64,000 nt of DNA from Immersiella caudata (Eukaryota; Ascomycota; Sordariomycetes; Sordariales; Lasiosphaeriaceae). Below, in pieces: positions 50,661-60,596 of the stretch (position 1 is its first letter; each line of letters begins with the position of its first letter). Location: NCBI GenBank assembly GCA_030512335.1, contig JAULSU010000002.1, positions 5,270,001 through 5,334,000 on the forward strand. The letters run 5' to 3'. The notes under the pieces are model-generated. The model was not told the origin of the DNA and did no database searches. It saw only the letters and a program-made list of their open reading frames with translations. Both the position numbers and the translations under genes were made by a program.

Positions 50661-51461
50661 ATGCCCCCCTCCGACTACCCGGCCCCCCCTCGGCGCCGCA
50701 TCGTCGGCGTCTCAACCAAAATGTACTTCTCCGCCGCCCGCACAACCTCCTACGTCTCCTCCGTCCTCTCCCTCCTCTCTTCTCCGGATGTATCCCCCGA
50801 CCTCTCCAACATCGACATCTTCATCATCCCCGACCACCTCACCCTCTCCAACGTAGTCTCCCAAGTCCAATCCGCCCCCTCCCCTCTAGCACGAAGCGTC
50901 CTCGTCGGAGCACAGCATTGTTACTTAGAAGACTCTGGCGCTTTCACAGGCGAAGTCTCCCCTTCTGTCCTGAAGGAGGTTGGATGTGGAATTGTAGAGC
51001 TAGGTCACGCAGAAAGGAGGAGACTGTTTGGGGAAACGGATGAGAGTACCGCGGCCAAGGCCAAGGCTGTGGTTAGGAATGGGATGGTACCGCTTATTTG
51101 TGTAGGTGAGGTTATGAAGGGGGAAGTTGAGACTGCTACGGAGGAGGTAATGATGCAGGTCAGGAGCGTGTTGGAGGCGGTTGGGGAGGATGCGGAGGTG
51201 GTGTTGGCGTATGAGCCGGTTTGGGCGATTGGGCAGGCGGAACCGGCGGGGTGTGAGTATGTTTGTGGGGTGGTGAGGAGGGTTAGGGAGAGTAGGGAGG
51301 TCAAGGGGAGGAAAGGGGGGGTGAGGATTGTGTATGGAGGGAGTGCGGGGCCGGGGCTGTTTGAGAGGTTGAAGGGGGAGGCGGATGGGTTGTTTTTAGG
51401 GAGGTTTGCGCATGAGGCGGAGGGGTTTTTAAAGACGTTGGAGGAGGTTGCGGGGGCTTGA
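50661..51461 (+). CDS. triosephosphate isomerase-like protein, candidate erythrulose-1-phosphate isomerase
   Basis: Single exon, 266 residues. All three general catalytic positions of the TIM fold are seen: K20 in VGVSTKMYF, H116 in ELGHAERRR and E185 in AYEPVWAIG. IVYGGSAGPG and GLFLGRFAHEAEGF bind phosphate. The Asn of the housekeeping NxK motif is replaced by Ser (STK). The protein is longer at its N-terminus than glycolytic TPI. A TPI paralogue of this sort catalyses L-erythrulose-1-phosphate to D-erythrulose-4-phosphate in bacteria (EryH, LerI) and in Yarrowia (EYI1). Clustering with the kinase and RpiB-like genes supports that role. It is unlikely to be the housekeeping glycolytic enzyme. 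Confidence 0.9.
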   Translation: MPPSDYPAPPRRRIVGVSTKMYFSAARTTSYVSSVLSLLSSPDVSPDLSNIDIFIIPDHLTLSNVVSQVQSAPSPLARSVLVGAQHCYLEDSGAFTGEVSPSVLKEVGCGIVELGHAERRRLFGETDESTAAKAKAVVRNGMVPLICVGEVMKGEVETATEEVMMQVRSVLEAVGEDAEVVLAYEPVWAIGQAEPAGCEYVCGVVRRVRESREVKGRKGGVRIVYGGSAGPGLFERLKGEADGLFLGRFAHEAEGFLKTLEEVAGA

Positions 51462-52428
51462 GGGACGAAAGGGGTTGAAGGTGAGGTGCGAGTGGGAGTA
51501 TGTGAGTTGTGGGACATCGGGGGCCTTCTTGAGTCGCACCCTAGTTGTGGTGGTCTGTTGTACAGTCACTATCTCAGGCGCCCGAATCTACCACAGAACC
51601 TGCGTTGGGTTACTCCCTATGTGGTGTGTACCTGTAGCCTGCCCGAGGAGTTTTTCATACACTGCCGTCATTTCTTTAGAGTTCATAGTCACGACACTGG
51701 CTAACATGTCCTTATTTCTGTCGTGATCAAGGTTTATTTCCCTGCTTGGACTTGAGCACTGACGTCATAGGCCCGACAATATGAACCAAGGTACTCAAAG
51801 CTGGTCAAATCTCACCCCATTCACAGGTACATCTGACCAATCTTAATTACCTGACGCCAAAAAGTAGCGGCTTTTTGTTGAGCTCAGTAACAGCCTAGTC
51901 CCTAACACAGATGCTACAGCAACACTTGCCCCTACCCTCACCGCCTGATCTTGTCGGAACAGAAGAAAAATTAAGATCCAAATGACGTCGAACTCATATT
52001 TCGCTTCAGTTCAACTTCACATAGGTTACTACGCAGGGGGGGGGGGGGGGGCGCGAAGAAGCGAAGCCACTGTCAACAATGGCATTCCGGATTGCCGCCG
52101 TTGTGCTGGAGCTAGCAATGCCCATGCCTAAGATGGCTCCACAACTCCGAGGATCTTCGGCACCCGGTGTCTTGGTTGCTGAATACCTAATACTTGTTTC
52201 GGTCACAATGTTATTGTGACCACATTGTAAAGAACAAAAAAGGCTACTCCGAGTTATCATCAGAAGAACTATCTATCCCGTCGGATCCCCGCTCTGATGA
52301 CCCGATAGATCTCATTGGAAGCTCAGTGGGTGATGGAAACCCGCTGTTACGGAGCGCCCAGATTCTTATCCCGATTTGGTTTGGTTCATTCTGCTGCTCG
52401 TGTGTTTGTATTAGTCCGTGTCTGCCAG
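51462..52428. other. intergenic region with a 16-G tract
   Basis: No gene was recognised. An unbroken run of 16 G lies at 52036-52051. Confidence 0.4.
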
Positions 52429-54389
52429 CTAGAAAACAAGGAGGGTGGCAGTTACACTTTCGATGATGATAGACGGACCAAAAACCTCATCCGCAGATGG
52501 TAATGCGATTTCTTCCGACCAGCGTTCCATCCCGGATAAATCATCCCATGGTTGCCCTATTGCAAAGAGGGTTTCCTGTGGTGTTGCGAGTACGATACTC
52601 TCTGGCACGCTCTCGGGTAATGATTTTGAAGTTGACCATGTATGTGACTCCTCCAACACCTCAGAAAAGTACGGGTTCTTGGCAAAGTAATCGCTGCCGC
52701 CACAGTCCTCCACGAGATCAATCACTTGCTTGTCGCAAGGCCTCAGGCTCAGGTTAGCCAAAGCGCTTTCACAAACAACTTTCTCGTTAACAACACTAGA
52801 CAGCCATTCAGCGACGGTGTCGCTGGCGGCATGAGACGGATTGTATTTTCCTGCCGGTTCCGAGGTAAGGGCTGCAAGTTTGGGCCACGGGAGTGCCCGT
52901 AAAGCGAAATCGTGCGTGTGTTTAAGGACGTGGCTAACCAGCTCGGGGTCGTCTAGTGCACCGGAGGAATCGCAGAGAGGACAAGAAGTTATACCATACG
53001 ATTTGATAGCTCCCCAGCTGATGGCCGCTTCGATGGTACCCGCCGGGAGGGTATCTGCGTGTTCGCCTTGCAAGTGATTCACCATGGCTTCGAGTTCGCA
53101 AAATATTGTGTTGGTATCGCTGCAGATGGGACAACCCCACCGGCTGGGGGGGTGATCCGTGTTCATGTGCTTCTCCAAGTCTCGACGGGTCAAGTACAAG
53201 ACGTGTGGCGTCGGACATGCTTCAGCGATACAAGTATATGGGTACAGATCGCCGGCTAGGTGTTTCCTACAAGAAGGGTATTTGTTAGCGGTGTCCCTTC
53301 TGAATGGCCCATAAAAAATACAGCACAAATGAACGCGCCATACTTCCAGTCGCCATCGGAAGTGTTGGACGGCAACGCTTGACAACAGCAAGGGCATTTC
53401 ATGATCATAGGCCTCTCCGGGCCGCTGTGGCTAAGTTTCGGTGGTTTGGGGTATTCAATTGCCGCTGCGATTGTGGTGATCGTGGTTAGAGCAATCTCGG
53501 GTGCTGGTACTGGTCTTGACTTCCCCCCTTCGGCAAACAGGTTTGGATCCAAGTTGACGGTTGATGCTTTTGTAGATGACCTGGCCGCCCCTGTGGAGGG
53601 TTCCAATTGTGGAGCGGCCACAGACTCTGTATGACACCTATCTCTCTGTTTTGACCCGGTTTTATGGCCTCCTGTTTGGCTGTAAGGCTGCTCGCCACCC
53701 CCAGGTGACTTCACGGTATGTGACTCGAAAGTGGGATTATGGGGTTCGTTCCCGACCCGCAGTGTTAGTTGGGACTGCTCGGCTAGCTTCAATGCATGAC
53801 GCTGAGCCCTGAGGAATCGATACCTCCGCCTCATATTTGCGTCTATCAGGCGAGACTGGATCTCAGTCAACCGACATTGGCTTGCGAGGCAGGAGTTGGA
53901 GGTGCGGTGGAAGTCTTGGACTCCATCTTTGCTTGGCCGAAGCAAGACGATACACTCCAAGTGTCGCCGGAAGTCTGCCTGTCTGTCGGGATCGAAATCA
54001 GCATCTGCTCTGCGCAGTCGCGATTCTCTTCCGGTACGTCGAATGACATTGGCCAGGATGGCTAGGTTCTCGATTATCACATCAACGATTTGCCTGGACG
54101 CGTATAGCTCGGAGCCGCGTAACCTCTGGCAGTCGATGAGGGACTTGTGAAGCGAAGAGAGGATATGCTGAAGAGTGGCTCTCTCCTCGGGCAAAGCCTG
54201 AAGTCGAGCGTCGAGGGATGCCTTGTTCCTCGCTGTCGCGCCGACCCCAGCGACCCAGAGATTGAAATCCGACAACCTTAGCTCGGCCCAGTCCCCGGCT
54301 ATGAGTTGAGGGTTAGTTGTGCAGTGTTGGAATTGGATGCGGACTGAAGAGACCAGTGCCGCCATTGACGCGCCAGCGGGCAAAGACAT
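52429..54389 (-). CDS. C2H2-type fungal accessory protein
   Basis: Two exons (53344-54389 and 52429-53266, minus strand) join at a 77-bp intron with GTATGG donor, GCTAAC branch and TTGTAG acceptor. The splice gives DGDWKKHLAGDLYPYTC. The product has 627 residues. The N-terminus (DWAELRLSDFNLWVAGVGATARNKASLDARL) is a helical domain known to me at the start of many fungal zinc-finger accessory proteins. The middle is variable. CPCCCQALP opens a zinc-binding region that continues with CIAEACPTPHVLYLTRRDLEKHMNTDH and WGCPICSD with HLQGEH. The C-terminus is acidic. It is transcribed divergently, 276 bp from the protease gene, which suggests shared control. Function unknown. Confidence 0.8.
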
Positions 54390-54665
54390 GATGTGGATCC
54401 CTGGGAACGTGCCTGCCTAGGGCGCGACTCTTGCCCGCAGGACGCTGGCTCCGAGCACGCTCTTTCGATCTCGACTCGGAGTGAGGCTGCAAGGGAGAGC
54501 GGGGAAGTGCCGTACTGTCACGTGCGTGCAGTGGCCGACCAGTCGATCGCCATTGCTTTTGACTGCAATGCGCGAATCGCCTCATTGCGGCCTGACCCAC
54601 GAAACCCAGCCGACCTGGCCCTGGAAGCGCCCAGCCCCTTCGGAACCCTGTCTATTTCGCTAAAA
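54390..54665. promoter_or_regulatory. bidirectional promoter between C2H2 and S8-peptidase genes
   Basis: Only 276 bp separate the two divergent start codons, so they must share regulatory DNA. No factor motif was recognised. Confidence 0.5.
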
Positions 54666-57591
54666 ATGGAGACTGCAATCTCCTCACTGCTCTCGGTCCT
54701 CCGTGGCCTCTCGTGGCCGGCAGGGGCCAGCGCCAACGAACGCACTGCCGCAACTCTGGCTTCGTCGGCCGCGCTTATCGGGGAGCGTGTTGCCAGCGTT
54801 GGGGATGCAAACAGCAAGGTTCGCGGGGCGAGCATTCCTCTATCGGCGAGACTCTGCGCCGCAGCCAAGTGTCTCCGGGACGGGGAAACTGTGGCGACAT
54901 TGGCTACGGGAGTACAAACGCTAAATGAAGAGCTCCTCCACGAACTCGAGCGAATCGTGACAGTTGGTCAAGCCAAACTCCTGTTCGTGTCAGCAAAGAT
55001 TGTATACCTTACTAATACCCCCGGTCCACCAGTGGCCGAAACGATCAAAACAGTTTACCGCTAGGCCGGTAGAAGAGCTTGTCGAACTCCTCGATGCCAC
55101 CCCGTCTGTGCCCAAGGACAAGCTTGACGAAACGGTTCTGAAATTCTTGACGGAGGCGCAGAGCTCGCTCAGAGAGAATCTGGTGGAGATCTGCGATCGG
55201 ATCATTGCCAGCGCCCCTCCTGAGCCACCGACAGATGAAATTCAGAGCGAAAGCGAGGTGTGCATCCCACAACACGTCGTCGACAAAATCTTGACGGCAG
55301 TCTTGAAGTGCTCCGTTTGCTCCTCTGCTTCCTGTCTTCAGGGCTCAGCACGGAACCGCGATAAGCCCCAGCACCACCCCACATGGCTCTATCTCGGCAG
55401 GCCCAAACAGTCCGGGGACGCCCCTGCCCTTTTCGATGTCCTCGTCTCTAGCCATTCGTACCTGTACTGGCAAGAAATCGGCTTGGGGGCTGGGTCGAAG
55501 AAATGCGAGTCTGCAGGCTCCTCGCGCAACCCGAAGAGGAAACGCGTCAGATTCAGCGAGCCTGCGCAACCATCGTTCAGCATTGGTATCTCGACACCCG
55601 CAAGGCGGGAGGTTTCCGAGTTTTGTGGTATATTGGCAAGACAGAGCTGCGCGCGCATCTTTTTGGAGCTTGAGGACCAACACCTAGTCGAAACTGACGA
55701 GGAGGAGACCTTTCACCACGACATATTGGAGGGGGAGGGGATTTCCCTCGCCCGTATTCTTCACGATTACGATCTTAGTGTTGCGGAGCGGATCAGGCTC
55801 GCGCATACCATAGCGCGGGCTTTCTGGCAACTTTACAACACGAACTTGACGTCGACGAGATGGACGGACCACAACATCTGGTTTTCACTGGGCCGCGCTG
55901 ACGTGGTGTCGGGCAATGCATACATTGCTCTGCCCTTCCGGGGCGAAGAAGCACAACTTGGCGAATACATACAAGGCGGCCTCATCCACAAATGTCCTCG
56001 AATTTTTGCTTTGGGCGTTTTGCTTCTCGAAATCGGTTTGGCTCAACCCATCCAATGCCGACACCCTGAGCCAAGTGACCAGCATTTTTTTGGGAAAACC
56101 AACAGGGACTATGCAGAAGCCACTGGCTTGCTGAAAAGCCTGGAGGAAGGAACATGGGCAGGCTATTGCAGTAAACGTCTCTTTGATCGCGCTGTCAAGG
56201 ATTGTCTCAACGGCCAGAACTTCTCATCTTGTCACCATCGGGATGGGGATAATGACAGCATCACTGAAAGACGGAGGATCTTGTATGAAAAGGTTGTTGA
56301 GCCTCTTGGTTTACTCGCCGGCTCCTTTCATCCTGAGAGACCAGCGGGAATCAAAAAGAAGGGCCGCACAACAACAGACGTACGCTTGGTGGAAAAACTG
56401 AGCTCAACCCGTCTGGAGGTGAAGGAGCTACCACTATACACACTGGGTTCATTCCATGCTGGGAGAGCTGCCAATCCAGACGAGTGGCTAGAAGATCTCA
56501 GGGTCATCAGCCGTTACGTTTACGACTGCACCGAGAAGGCCCGACGAGAGGGAAGAGCATTAACTCCAGTTCGGGTGGCAATTCTAGATTCGGGCTGCAA
56601 TCTCCAAGTTGAGTACTTCCAAGAGGAGCCTCAGCGAGTTTCTCGCATCACCGACCGGAGGGATTTTGTCGAGCAATCATTTTCCGACAAGGAAGAACTT
56701 GAGGCAGTCACTGGCTCTGAGATAAACGATGAACCCCCCGCTTCTACGTTGATGAAAGACACATTCGGGCATGGCACGTTAATGGCGATGCTCCTTGTCG
56801 AGACGGCGCCTACCGCGGAGTTGATTATTGGGAGAGTGGCAGAGAATACAACAGAGCTTGAAGGGAAAGAGCATGCCATCAGCGAGGTAAGACCAACGTA
56901 GCGTCCCTCAGCGTTGTGCTGGCGCCGACACTAACTTGCGATGAAGGCAATAAGGTGGGCCGGCATAGACCGCAAGGCAGACATCATATCTATGTCGTTT
57001 GGAGTGTGCGATGCAGATGGTCACATCAGTGACGCCATTCTGGACGTGAGAAAATCTCGCAAAGACAAGGTAATATTCCTTGCCAGTGCCGGAAACTCAG
57101 GACCACATCAAGGCATCACGTTTCCCGCCTGTCGCGATGACGTTTTGTCTATCCGCATGGCAGATCACCTCGGGGCTGTCGCCGCAAGCAACCCTCCAAC
57201 CGAATGGCGTGGGCATGTGTCCTTTGCTACGTTTGGAGCCAACATCCCTTCCCGCCTCTTAGAACGACACCACGAACCAGAAGTATGTAAGCCAGGATCA
57301 TCGGTCTCTACGGCAGTTGCGGCCGGGATCGCAGCGACTATGCTATCATACACAGCGCTGCTCCCACTGCTGTTCCCCAACCTCGATAAAACGAAGCTTC
57401 TGCTGAACCTAGGAACCCCCCAAGGTGCACGAGCTCTCTTTGAGTTACTTTCAGACGATATGGGCAACCGCATGCGATTCATCAATCCTGTCAAGTTCAT
57501 CACAGACCGGGGGGACAACATGCTCCGACTTTGCGCACTGATAGACTGTGCTCGCAAGGCCGGCTCGGAGAGGATTGTAGGCTTGCAATGA
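54666..57591 (+). CDS. subtilisin-like (S8) serine protease with DUF7580-like N-terminal region
   Basis: Three exons (54666-54956, 55033-56886, 56947-57591), 929 residues. The first donor is the least certain (GTGACA, acceptor CACCAG after TTACTAAT). Residues about 1-100 are helical, Ala-rich. About 290-400 resemble DUF7580: RIRLAHTIARAFWQLYNTNL, WTDHNIWF and RIFALGVLLLEIGLAQPI. The protease domain runs from about 590: D616 in VRVAILDSGCN, H677 in DTFGHGTLMAML, oxyanion N765 in ASAGNSGP, and S834 in PGSSVSTAVAAG. The triad is complete; Ala replaces the usual Pro after the STx box. No signal peptide is seen, so it acts inside the cell. Such proteases act as receptors or activators in fungal regulated cell death (HET-Q2 type). 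The next gene, tail to tail, looks like its gasdermin substrate. Confidence 0.87.
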
Positions 57592-57732
57592 ATGTCCTAT
57601 GGAGGAGGGCAGTTGCCAGAAGGAAACGATACTAATATAACATAGATATGCTAATCACTGTTGAATCTTAACCGCGAATCAAACTGGATGATGCTGCTAA
57701 AAGCACCCAGGCACATGTGGCTGGCTAGGTAC

Positions 57733-58560
57733 CTAGATATAAGTTCGAACACAGACATCATCGCCAAACCCCTCAGAACCATCCAACCTCTCCGTCTCCA
57801 CCAGGCCATCGCGACACTGCCGTAACGCTTCCGGCGTCACCTCGGCACACTCTAGGTCTGTGCCCAATTCCCCTGTCATGAACGCATTCTTGTGAGAAAA
57901 CATCTCCTCCTCAACCTCGCCATCCCCCTTGACACGGATAACATGCACCCGGTACGCAAACACAATCCCCGGGGCCGTCTCATACGCGTGATTTGCCAAC
58001 GCGTTCCGCCGCGCATCGCCCGTGTAACCTGCTCCAACCTGCGGATCAACACCGATGGATCCCTCCGCTTCGCCAGAGATGCTCGTCTGCGCCGCCATCT
58101 CCACGGAGAACGAAGTCTTTGCGATCCGCACCGCCGTGATGACGAACACAGGCTTGCGCGACAAGAAACCCGAATCGATGTGCTTGCGCACCTTGGGCAC
58201 AGCCACGATCGCCTTGAGACACGCGTCGCCCAGCTCGTGCTTGAACTGCAGCACCTCGTGGTCTACGTTTCCGAAAACCTGGGACTGCGATCGGCTGGCG
58301 GAGGCGCTGATAGATGCGGAAGCGGACCGGAGGAACCGCGCCCAGAGCTTCTGCGCCATTCCGACGTCGGCGGATGCGCGATGTTGGTGGTTGGCCTCGT
58401 CGATTGATTCCTCCGGAGGGAGAGGTAGGTCCGCGGGCAGACCTGTATGTTTGGTCGCGAGGGTGAGGGTCGGGCAGCACGGGTCGCGAAGCACGGTGCC
58501 TAGGCGGATGACGCCTTCGCGGGTGAAGGTGAAGTCGGGAGCGAGGAACCAGAGGCCCAT
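57733..58560 (-). CDS. fungal gasdermin-like pore-forming protein (candidate)
   Basis: Single exon, 275 residues from ATG 58560 (an open frame continues upstream to 58746 without similarity). The opening MGLWFLAPDFTFTREGVIRL with LGTVLRDP, the block KPVFVITAVRIAKTSFSVEM, a Gly/Ser-rich strand region (SISGEAEGSIGVD) and GIVFAYRVHVIRVKG match what I know of fungal gasdermin relatives (RCD-1, HET-Q1). These lack a standard domain entry. The length also fits (HET-Q1 is under 300 residues). After FAYRVHV about 60 residues remain, acidic in part, which would be the short inhibitory tail removed by the partner protease. A Ser/Ala-rich loop (SASASISASASRSQSQ) lies near residue 90. The nearby S8 protease strongly supports the call. 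No similarity search was possible, so the family remains an informed inference. Confidence 0.68.
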   Translation of the reverse strand: MGLWFLAPDFTFTREGVIRLGTVLRDPCCPTLTLATKHTGLPADLPLPPEESIDEANHQHRASADVGMAQKLWARFLRSASASISASASRSQSQVFGNVDHEVLQFKHELGDACLKAIVAVPKVRKHIDSGFLSRKPVFVITAVRIAKTSFSVEMAAQTSISGEAEGSIGVDPQVGAGYTGDARRNALANHAYETAPGIVFAYRVHVIRVKGDGEVEEEMFSHKNAFMTGELGTDLECAEVTPEALRQCRDGLVETERLDGSEGFGDDVCVRTYI

Positions 58561-58911
58561 GTTGGATGTCTCTCGAACGACTTGGCTGCGGTATTTGTAA
58601 CTATGAGTGGCGGTTACATCTAGCAGCCAGTATCGAAATGGGATTGAGGGCCTTGGCGGGGGTGAGGGGAAGTTCACGAGCTGAGTCGGGCAGAAACCTG
58701 CAGAGCATGGCCAATGATGAGACTCGCAACAGGTACCGAGGTACATAGACTCCGAGGCAGGCTTCGGACGGGGGTGGCGCAGCGTACGAATTTGATTATA
58801 GCGTGCCTACCTAGCTGCGTCGAGACGGACGACGAGAGAAGGCTGGAAGAGGTCCCGGACAGACCGCGATGGCGAGATGCGAACGCCGAAGAGTCTGATT
58901 ATTCAATCAAC
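58561..58911. other. intergenic, presumed promoter of the gasdermin-like gene
   Basis: No distinct element was recognised. Confidence 0.35.
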
Positions 58912-59295
58912 ATGGCCGACACAAGCGACGCCGAAACCGAACAACTGGGAGCAGAATCCGATATTGGGAGCCCAGAATTCAACTTGCCTACCTTGCAGCT
59001 CGTATGGGAAACTTTCATGTCACATCGCCAACAAATCCCACACAGGCCAAAAAAAAACACCACCAATCTGCGGCGAGCAGCTCAAATCACTTTTGGGCAG
59101 TCATATGGAAAAGGGACGGCCCATGCAGTAGGCCTGTTTGCCAACTGCGACGATCCGAGTATCTGGTTCAGACTCGGTTATTGGATTCGATGGCAAAAAG
59201 AGACATGGCTTCACACGAGCCGAATCTGGAATTACTATTGCGAGCAACTCCGTGACAGGGTCCTCCTGTATTTAGACTCGGAACCTCTCCCATAG
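58912..59295 (+). CDS. small hypothetical protein
   Basis: An open frame of 127 residues from ATG 58912: an acidic N-terminus (TSDAETEQLGAESD) followed by a basic, aromatic-rich part (IWFRLGYWIRWQKETWLH). No family was recognised and no intron is needed. It might be an exon or a chance frame; its place between the gasdermin-like gene and the HNWD gene makes it worth listing. Confidence 0.35.
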   Translation: MADTSDAETEQLGAESDIGSPEFNLPTLQLVWETFMSHRQQIPHRPKKNTTNLRRAAQITFGQSYGKGTAHAVGLFANCDDPSIWFRLGYWIRWQKETWLHTSRIWNYYCEQLRDRVLLYLDSEPLP

Positions 59296-60596
59296 CAAGT
59301 AGAAGGCCAGACATATCATTACCATCATACCGACCCATTGCTTTGAGCCTGTTCACATTACAGACGTGTCCCTATGTGCTGTGAGCCGTGAGCTGTGCTA
59401 CTCATCTGACTCCTCAGAGCCCCCTGAGCCTCCGCTGCCTCTGGCGCCTCTGATACCTCAGAGGCCCTGCATGTGATGGCCCGGACCCACCGAGCCCTCT
59501 GATGGGCCCGCACCTCCCAGCCTCTGAGATGCTCGAAAGGTGCATCTTGCAGCCTATGGCTACAGGATCCGACGATGGCTAGCCCATATTCACTTCCGCA
59601 GGCCAGAGCCACGTAATATTTAACTTTGGTCTACGCATTATGATCAAGAAAAGGCGACTAACAGCATCTATGGTACGTTTAGTCTCAACCCTCTCTGGTG
59701 GTCTAAATTAGTGGTTGTGGTATGTAGTACTGGATGACAGCTGAACAAATATTTGAGCTCGATCAGCTTATTATATCCCAGACAGTCAAGGCTCTGCTGA
59801 TACAGTTAGGAGCGAAACCAGCGTCCGGTCTGCACTCTTTTGAAATATTTGGGCACGGACTAGCAATACTTGAGAAACATGAAAGTACATTATGACGCCA
59901 GTAGCGGCTGATATTCTTCGCTTTCATAGACTGGCACCCAAGTACCACGAAGTAGCACCAAGTAATAGGGCTTGCACCAATGCTCAAGTGGTTTCTCACA
60001 GTGCAATGACACATGGAGGGTACTGCGCGGCCCCAACTCAAGCACTGTACGGATCCGTACTTGGGATTTCTCCCTCGCCCCGAGGTTCAACATTGCCCCT
60101 CACCCGTTTCCGATAATCTGAGTCATGCATTTCTGGCGCGCTCGTCCCGAATTTCCACCTTATCTTCCTCATAACAGCTTCTGCGGCGTCGCGCGACTAC
60201 GCTTCAGAGGGACCTGATTCTGATTCACACCAGCGGAAATACCGCCAATGGCGATGCTTCAAATTATGCGCGATTAGCGCGAGGCGGACAGAAGTCAACG
60301 CGGACAAAACGCCCAATTTGCGGGGTTAGGCAACTGCCACTTGACGACGACAACGACAACGACAACCGCACTCGACGCCCTCAATCACCGACCGAGATTC
60401 ACGCTACGAATTCCGACAGCTACTTACGGTAGGTACTTCTTATTTGTCTGGCAGCTACGCCAGTTTCAGCTGCTGATTAGTCGTACCGACAGTCCCGCGC
60501 ACATTAGCCGTCCGGTCGGGTGTTTGCTCCCATTTCCCACCGCCGAAAACTCGTTTGGATAGCTGCCGAGAGAGCTGAGCCTGGCGGTTTTATGCA
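59296..60596. other. intergenic, promoter region of the HNWD gene
   Basis: No gene was recognised. CCTC/GAG-rich short repeats lie at about 59410-59530, and a short (ACGACA)n microsatellite at about 60340-60370. Confidence 0.4.

Noticed and set aside
43755..51461. Recent bacterial transfer of the tetrose cluster
   Set aside because: Genes alternate in strand, one has a spliceosomal intron, and codon use looks like the neighbours; the cluster type is also known in yeasts.
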